DNA of 64,000 nt from SIG607 sp045648445 (GTDB taxonomy: Bacteria; Bacillota; Clostridia; Oscillospirales; Acutalibacteraceae): the NCBI GenBank assembly GCA_045648445.1, contig JAZRNY010000009.1, positions 78,925-142,924 on the forward strand. The letters run 5' to 3'. The position numbers were made by a program, and so were the translations under genes. Below the pieces are notes generated by a model. That model made no database searches, was not told the origin of the DNA, and saw only the letters and a list, made by a program, of their open reading frames with translations. Positions 59,853 through 64,000 of the stretch are shown piece by piece (position 1 is the first letter of the stretch; the number at the start of each line of letters is the position of its first letter).

Positions 59853-61145
59853 GTGTCTAATTTATATCTAGGCATAAGTAGGGAAGACATTACTCCTGAA
59901 ATAGGTGGTAATTTATATGGTTATAATCCCAATATTTATTCCGAGTCAGTGCATGACGATTTAGATGTTACTTCTTTTGCTTTTGGTGATTCAGACAAAA
60001 AAGCTATTATGGTTTCTGTTACTGTTTGCGGTATTGAAAATGATTTACAATTAAGAATTCGTGAAGAAATTTCAAAACAAACGGGTGTGCAGATAGGGAA
60101 TATCATTCTTGCTGCTACACATACTCATTCCGCTCCCAACACCTCCGGTGGCGTGGGCTGGGGAACTATTGATTCTGATTATTCAGAGCATAAGTTTTTT
60201 GATGCTATAGTTAAATCTGCTGTAGATTCAACAAAGAATATGGTTCCTGTAAAAGTTGCTACTGCAGTTGGAAAAAGTTATGTTGGCATTAATAGACGAG
60301 AACTTAATGAAAATAATGCCGTCGTTTTGGGTCAGAACCCATGGGGTCCTTTTAACCCTGATATGACTATAATTTCCTTTAAAAATTTTGAAAATGAGGT
60401 AATTGCTAATATTGTTTCTTACGGTTGTCATGGCACATCTGCCGGTCTTAACCATGAGATTACACGCGATTGGCCGGGCATTATGACCGATGCATTAGAG
60501 AGTGTTTCGGGCGGTATTACAGCATTCTTTAACGGTCCTGAAGGTGATGTAGGTCCAAGACTTTCTAACGGCAAGACTATTGGTAATATAAAACTTACTG
60601 AAGAACTAGGTGCAATAGCTGCGGCTGATGCTATAAAAATCTATAATTCTTTGTCTGAATATACCGACGTTGAATTTGATGTTTTTAATGGCCAACTTAA
60701 TCTTCCGTTGCTTCCAAAGATTTCGTTAGAACAAGCAGAAAAATGGATTGCCGAATACGAGGGTAAGGATACTTGGCCTCTTGCAAAGAAACGTCTTGCT
60801 CATTATAAAATTGTTAAACAAGATATACTTAACGGCGTAAAAGACCAAGAGTATCGTGTTATTCCTCAAACGTTAATTCGAATTGGAAACATAATATTCG
60901 GTTCTTGTCCGTATGAGCTTTTCAGTGAAATAAATCTTCGTATTCAAAAAGAAGTTGCTGATTATAACGTTATTATTTTGAGTAACGCTAACGGCACAGG
61001 CGGATATTTCCCGACACAAAGCGAATTGTGCCGACTCGGCTACGAAATACTTATGTTTTTGATTGACGGCACACAATGCTATACGGATGATGCAGATTAT
61101 CAGTTTATGAAAGAAACTATTAAAAATATTAAAAATATTAAATAA
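59853..61145 (+). CDS. Neutral/alkaline ceramidase N-terminal-domain-like hydrolase, paralog 2
   Basis: 430 residues, GTG start with AAAGGTGGAG upstream. It is very similar to paralog 1 along its whole length: ITPEIGGNLYGYNPN, SESVHDDL, His90 and His92 in ATHTHSAPN, YGCHGTSAG, GDVGPRLSNG and GGYFPTQSELCRLGYE. The nucleophile Ser is again Gly. It is cytoplasmic by absence of signal. It is first in its operon, followed after 14 bp by the aminotransferase. Divergence in the middle region (LPLLPKISLEQAEKW) suggests a distinct substrate from paralog 1. Confidence 0.8.
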   Translation: MSNLYLGISREDITPEIGGNLYGYNPNIYSESVHDDLDVTSFAFGDSDKKAIMVSVTVCGIENDLQLRIREEISKQTGVQIGNIILAATHTHSAPNTSGGVGWGTIDSDYSEHKFFDAIVKSAVDSTKNMVPVKVATAVGKSYVGINRRELNENNAVVLGQNPWGPFNPDMTIISFKNFENEVIANIVSYGCHGTSAGLNHEITRDWPGIMTDALESVSGGITAFFNGPEGDVGPRLSNGKTIGNIKLTEELGAIAAADAIKIYNSLSEYTDVEFDVFNGQLNLPLLPKISLEQAEKWIAEYEGKDTWPLAKKRLAHYKIVKQDILNGVKDQEYRVIPQTLIRIGNIIFGSCPYELFSEINLRIQKEVADYNVIILSNANGTGGYFPTQSELCRLGYEILMFLIDGTQCYTDDADYQFMKETIKNIKNIK

Positions 61146-61159
61146 AGGAGTTATTTATT

Positions 61160-62323
61160 ATGTATAGAATGGGTCAAGAAGAAATCACTGCGGTTGCAAG
61201 AGTAATCGAATCCGGTCAGCTATTTAAGGTTAACTCAGGTTCTTTGCAAGAATCCTATAACTTTGAAAAGGAACTTAAAGAAAAGGTTGGATGTGATTAC
61301 ACTATCCTTATGACTTCAGGTCATGCAGGTCTTACATCTGCTCTTATCGGTATGGGTATCGGCCCTGGAGACGAAGTTATCGTTCCTGCATATACATATA
61401 TCGCTACTGCTATGGCTGTAATTGCTGCAGGTGCCGTTCCAATTATTGCAGAAATTGACGAAACTCTTATGCTCGATCCTAAAGATGTTGAGAAAAAAAT
61501 CACTTCTAAAACCAAGGCAGTTATTCCCGTACATATGCAGGGTAATCCTTGCGATTTGGATGCTATTAACGCTGTTGCCAAAAAACACGGTATTTATGTA
61601 CTTGAGGATGCTTGTCAGGCTGTTGGCGGTCAGTATAAGGGCAAATATTTAGGTACTATCGGTGATGCCGGTGCATTTAGCTTTAACTACTTTAAAGTTA
61701 TCAGCGCAGGTGAAGGTGGCGCACTTCTTACCAATAATAAAGAAATTTTTGAAAAAGGTCTTATTTATCATGACAGTAGTGCGGTTGCTTACTTCGGTAA
61801 TCAAATGGAAGATTTTAGCACCGAAACCTTCTGTGGTCATGAATTTAGAACCAATGAAATAACTGCCGCTATTCTTCGTGAACAGCTTAAAAAACTTGAT
61901 GATATTGTTAAGGATTTAAGAGAAAAGAAAAATATGCTTCGTGATGCTCTTGCTCCTTATTTCAAGTTTATTCCTTCTAACGACTATGATGGTTGTTGCG
62001 CTACATCTTTGACACTTCAGTTTGATACAGAAGATGAAGCAAAGAAAATTACCGAAACAGCTAAGGTTGGTACTATTCCGATCAATACCGGTAAGCATAT
62101 ATATACAGCATGGGATTGCATACTTAACAAGCGTGGAGCTGCTCATCCTTTGTTTAATCCCTTCAATTTTGAAGCAAATAAGGGTGTTGAATATGATCCA
62201 AACTGCTGTGCTAAGAGCCTTGAATTACTCAAGAAGGCTGCTCACATCTCCATTAATATTAATTGGACAAAAGAAGATATTGATGCTATAGCTAAAAAAC
62301 TTATTGATGCTCTTAATGCATAA
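61160..62323 (+). CDS. DegT/DnrJ/EryC1/StrS-family PLP aminotransferase
   Basis: 387 residues. The fold-type I PLP site has TSGHAGLTSAL, PAYTYIATAMAVIAAG, Asp150 in LEDACQAVGG, and the Schiff-base Lys179 in FNYFKVISAGEGG. Members add or remove amino groups on keto-sugars or cyclitols. It lies between two ceramidase-like hydrolases (14 and 16 bp gaps), so they likely act on one amino-sugar or aminocyclitol compound. No sugar-nucleotide enzymes are nearby, so catabolism looks more likely than polysaccharide synthesis (inference). Confidence 0.9.
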   Translation: MYRMGQEEITAVARVIESGQLFKVNSGSLQESYNFEKELKEKVGCDYTILMTSGHAGLTSALIGMGIGPGDEVIVPAYTYIATAMAVIAAGAVPIIAEIDETLMLDPKDVEKKITSKTKAVIPVHMQGNPCDLDAINAVAKKHGIYVLEDACQAVGGQYKGKYLGTIGDAGAFSFNYFKVISAGEGGALLTNNKEIFEKGLIYHDSSAVAYFGNQMEDFSTETFCGHEFRTNEITAAILREQLKKLDDIVKDLREKKNMLRDALAPYFKFIPSNDYDGCCATSLTLQFDTEDEAKKITETAKVGTIPINTGKHIYTAWDCILNKRGAAHPLFNPFNFEANKGVEYDPNCCAKSLELLKKAAHISININWTKEDIDAIAKKLIDALNA

Positions 62324-62339
62324 TATGGGGTAATAATAT

Positions 62340-63653
62340 ATGAATAATTTCATTTTAGGCTGTGCCTATAGAATTATAACTCCTCCAATTGGCACTTTGC
62401 TTTACGGTTATCCTAATAAAAGACCGGCAGATAAGGTAAATGATGATTTGCGCTGTAACGTAATGACTTTTGGTTACGGCAGTCCTGACTCCGTTCTTAT
62501 CAGTATGGATTTATGCTCTTTTCCTGAGCCTGTTGCCAATAGATTAGCAGATGAAATTAATTCTCATACAAATATAGCAAAAGAAAAAATTGCTATTTGC
62601 GCTACTCACACTCATTCGGGTCCTTGTCTTTCTACCATTGTTGGTTGGGGCGATTTTGATAACGATTATTTTGAAAATACTCTTATCAAAAATATGCTTG
62701 ATGCGTGCGACGAAGCAATTAATAGCGCTAAAGAAGTTTTATTGGGTGTTGCGTCTACAGATAGTTATGTTGGAATTAACCGCAGAGAAATTCTTCCGAA
62801 TGGGCAGGTTACACTTGGTCAAAATCAATGGGGTGCATTTGATCCAACTATGACCGTATTATCTTTTATCGGTAAAGATGATAAAAAGCCGTTTGCTAAT
62901 TTGATTCATTATGGTTGCCACGGAACGGCTGCAGGTCACGCTACGCCTATTACACGCGACTGGAGCGGCATTATGGTTGATCGCCTGACCACCGAAACGG
63001 GTGCTTTTACGATGTATGTTAATGGCGCTGAAGGTGACGTTGGTCCCAGACTCTCTAACGGTAAGACTGTTGGTGATATATCTTTAATGACTGAACTTGG
63101 CGGTATTGCTGCTAATGATGCAGTAAAAGCTTTTAAGAAAATTAAGACATACCGAGATGTTAATTACAGTGTTATTACAGATGAAATCAAGTTGCCGTAT
63201 AAACCTTTCCCATCTATAGAAGAAATGGAAGCAAAGGTTGAGGCAATGGGTGACCCCGAAAAATTATGGCCAATGAGTCAACTTGTACGTTCAACGCTAT
63301 TAAAACGTATAGAAGCTGTTAAAAAAGGCGAATTTAAGTCACATATGGTAATTAATCAAGTGATTTTTGCATTTAATGATGTAGCAATTGTTCCATTCGG
63401 TTTCGAGGTTTTCTCAGAAATATTCTTACGACTTAAAAAATACAGTCCGTTCGAAAACACATTGGGAATCAGTAATTCGAATGCCGCAAACGCTTATCTT
63501 CCTTCTCTAGATCAAATTCCTAGAGGTGGCTATGAAGTTACTCAGTTTACAGGAAGAAACGTGTATGCATTAGCAGATAACACAGATGACAATATTATTA
63601 ATGAAAATATCAGATTAATAGAAATGTTACTTGAAAATGGGCATATTCAGTAA
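62340..63653 (+). CDS. Neutral/alkaline ceramidase N-terminal-domain-like hydrolase, paralog 3
   Basis: 437 residues, the most divergent of the three. It keeps His90 and His92 in CATHTHSGP, His194 in YGCHGTAAG, GAEGDVGPRLSNG, a Glu in PFGFEVFSEIFLRL and a Tyr in NAYLPSLDQIPRGGYE. It has the same Ser-to-Gly change, no signal peptide and an extended middle loop (FPSIEEMEAKVEAMGD). It is last gene of the operon, ending in a strong terminator. Keeping three paralogs side by side argues for sequential or alternative substrates. Confidence 0.8.
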   Translation: MNNFILGCAYRIITPPIGTLLYGYPNKRPADKVNDDLRCNVMTFGYGSPDSVLISMDLCSFPEPVANRLADEINSHTNIAKEKIAICATHTHSGPCLSTIVGWGDFDNDYFENTLIKNMLDACDEAINSAKEVLLGVASTDSYVGINRREILPNGQVTLGQNQWGAFDPTMTVLSFIGKDDKKPFANLIHYGCHGTAAGHATPITRDWSGIMVDRLTTETGAFTMYVNGAEGDVGPRLSNGKTVGDISLMTELGGIAANDAVKAFKKIKTYRDVNYSVITDEIKLPYKPFPSIEEMEAKVEAMGDPEKLWPMSQLVRSTLLKRIEAVKKGEFKSHMVINQVIFAFNDVAIVPFGFEVFSEIFLRLKKYSPFENTLGISNSNAANAYLPSLDQIPRGGYEVTQFTGRNVYALADNTDDNIINENIRLIEMLLENGHIQ

Positions 63654-63659
63654 CATGCG

Positions 63660-63693
63660 GAAAATCCCAAGAGCAGTCTTGGGATTTTCTTAT
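63660..63693 (+). terminator. Terminator of the aminotransferase/hydrolase operon
   Basis: GAAAATCCCAAGA / TCTTGGGATTTTC stem with a 4-nt loop, then TTATT. Confidence 0.9.
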
Positions 63694-63701
63694 TATAAGT
63701 A

Positions 63702-63730
63702 TTGACTTTTAAAATCTTTTGCTATATAAT
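63702..63730 (+). promoter_or_regulatory. Promoter of the tRNA-Pro locus
   Basis: TTGACT (63702-63707), 17-bp spacer, perfect TATAAT (63725-63730), 14 bp before the first tRNA-like 5' end. No comparable promoter was found in front of the second copy. Confidence 0.8.
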
Positions 63731-63744
63731 ATCTAGGTCGTTAT

Positions 63745-63783
63745 CGAGGTGTGGCTCAGTTTGGTAGAGCGCTGCGTTCGGGA
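63745..63783 (+). pseudogene. 5' half of tRNA-Pro(CGG), truncated at the anticodon loop
   Basis: Starting CGAGGTG, it has a complete D arm (GCTCAGTTTGGTAGAGC), the 5' anticodon-stem strand CTGCG and the loop TTCGGGA with anticodon CGG. Identity to the following copy stops exactly at the loop's 3' end. No 3' half (T arm, acceptor strand) follows within the window. With the next 14 nt, CGTTCGG could instead pair with CCGAACG (63791-63797). Confidence 0.75.
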
Positions 63784-63951
63784 TACCATACCGAACGGTT
63801 AGAGTAAAATCTACCGAACTGCGACAATCCCTTACAAACAGCCACTTTATCGGTGGCACAGTATTTAGGAATTAGCGGAAAATACCGCTACGACCACATA
63901 AAATCCCACAGATACGATATTTTGGTGAAACTTTGGGTACAAAAAATTGAA
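63784..63951 (+). ncRNA. Hairpin-rich 168-nt spacer between tRNA-Pro copies (nature unknown)
   Basis: It contains CCGAACG complementary to the preceding half's anticodon arm, hairpin GCCAC/GTGGC (63841-63857), hairpin TAGCGG/CCGCTA (63873-63890), and CGATATT (about 63915) complementary to AATATCG, which runs into the next tRNA copy. It is more GC-rich than normal intergenic DNA here. No known RNA family was recognised and no convincing ribosome binding site is seen. It would be transcribed between the promoter and the intact tRNA. Confidence 0.4.
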
Positions 63952-63954
63952 TAT

Positions 63955-64000
63955 CGAGGTGTGGCTCAGTTTGGTAGAGCACTACGTTCGGGACGTAGGG
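63955..64000 (+). tRNA. tRNA-Pro (anticodon CGG), 5' part, cut by window end
   Basis: It starts CGAGGTG with the same D arm. The anticodon stem CTACG/CGTAG is complete around TTCGGGA, so the anticodon is CGG, reading CCG. The T arm and acceptor 3' strand lie outside the window. It lacks its own promoter. Confidence 0.8.

Noticed and set aside
63784..63951. Group I intron in tRNA-Pro
   Set aside because: No conserved P/Q/R/S core elements were found and no 3' tRNA half follows the insert before the second 5' half begins, so a standard intron is not supported.
63799..64000. Stop-free frame through the tRNA-Pro spacer giving VAQFGRALRSGRR
   Set aside because: That peptide string is simply the translated tRNA-Pro 5' half, a known source of false ORFs; no start with a ribosome binding site was seen.

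Overview
The window is AT-rich DNA from an endospore-forming, Gram-positive Firmicute, most likely an uncultured gut-type clostridium of the Oscillospirales/Ruminococcaceae sort. This rests on the sporulation genes (spoIIR, dpaA/dpaB, a BofC-like protein), consensus TTGACA-17-TATAAT promoters, AGGAGG ribosome binding sites, U-rich intrinsic terminators, a secreted dockerin protein, and the gene order dgt-dnaG-rpoD. The taxonomic placement is inference; no rRNA gene is present.

Layout. 1-9.8 kb: end of a THUMP-type RNA methyltransferase, a DagK-like lipid kinase, groES-groEL, tRNA-Leu(GAG), a PepD-type dipeptidase, an AraC regulator and the aspartate-pathway operon hom-lysC-asd. 9.9-15 kb: a secreted BspA-like leucine-rich-repeat protein ending in a dockerin, facing a minus-strand AraC regulator-ligA pair. 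15.3-27 kb: an eight-gene carbohydrate-uptake operon (small lipoprotein, large solute-binding protein fused to CBM-like modules, two permease pairs, an NHL/TPR/Yip1 membrane protein, a DUF5696-like lipoprotein) with no ATPase gene. 27-39 kb: an XRE regulator, tRNA-Thr(CGU), dipicolinate synthase, cca, murC, a P-loop kinase, DUF4364 and BofC-like proteins, a class A PBP, the UPF0210/UPF0237 pair, ispE, spoIIR and rpmE. 39-56.7 kb: YigZ, dgt-dnaG-rpoD, small conserved genes, an amidase, trmO-maf, a D-2-hydroxyacid dehydrogenase, an RpiR regulator with an MFS transporter, topB, a class B sortase and a long type-2-like ileS.

56.7-63.7 kb is the most unusual part. Two adjacent operons encode a cytoplasmic GH3 enzyme, three paralogous ceramidase-N-terminal-domain hydrolases and a DegT-type PLP aminotransferase. 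Both operons carry the same 18-bp element at a fixed distance from the -10 box, which suggests one regulon acting on one unknown, probably amino-sugar-like or amide-linked, substrate. The histidines and the Glu/Tyr positions expected of the zinc site are kept, but the ceramidase nucleophile serine is replaced by glycine.

The window closes on a strange tRNA-Pro locus. A strong promoter drives a 5' tRNA-Pro half ending exactly at the anticodon loop, then 168 nt of hairpin-rich sequence, then a second, apparently proper tRNA-Pro that runs off the window.
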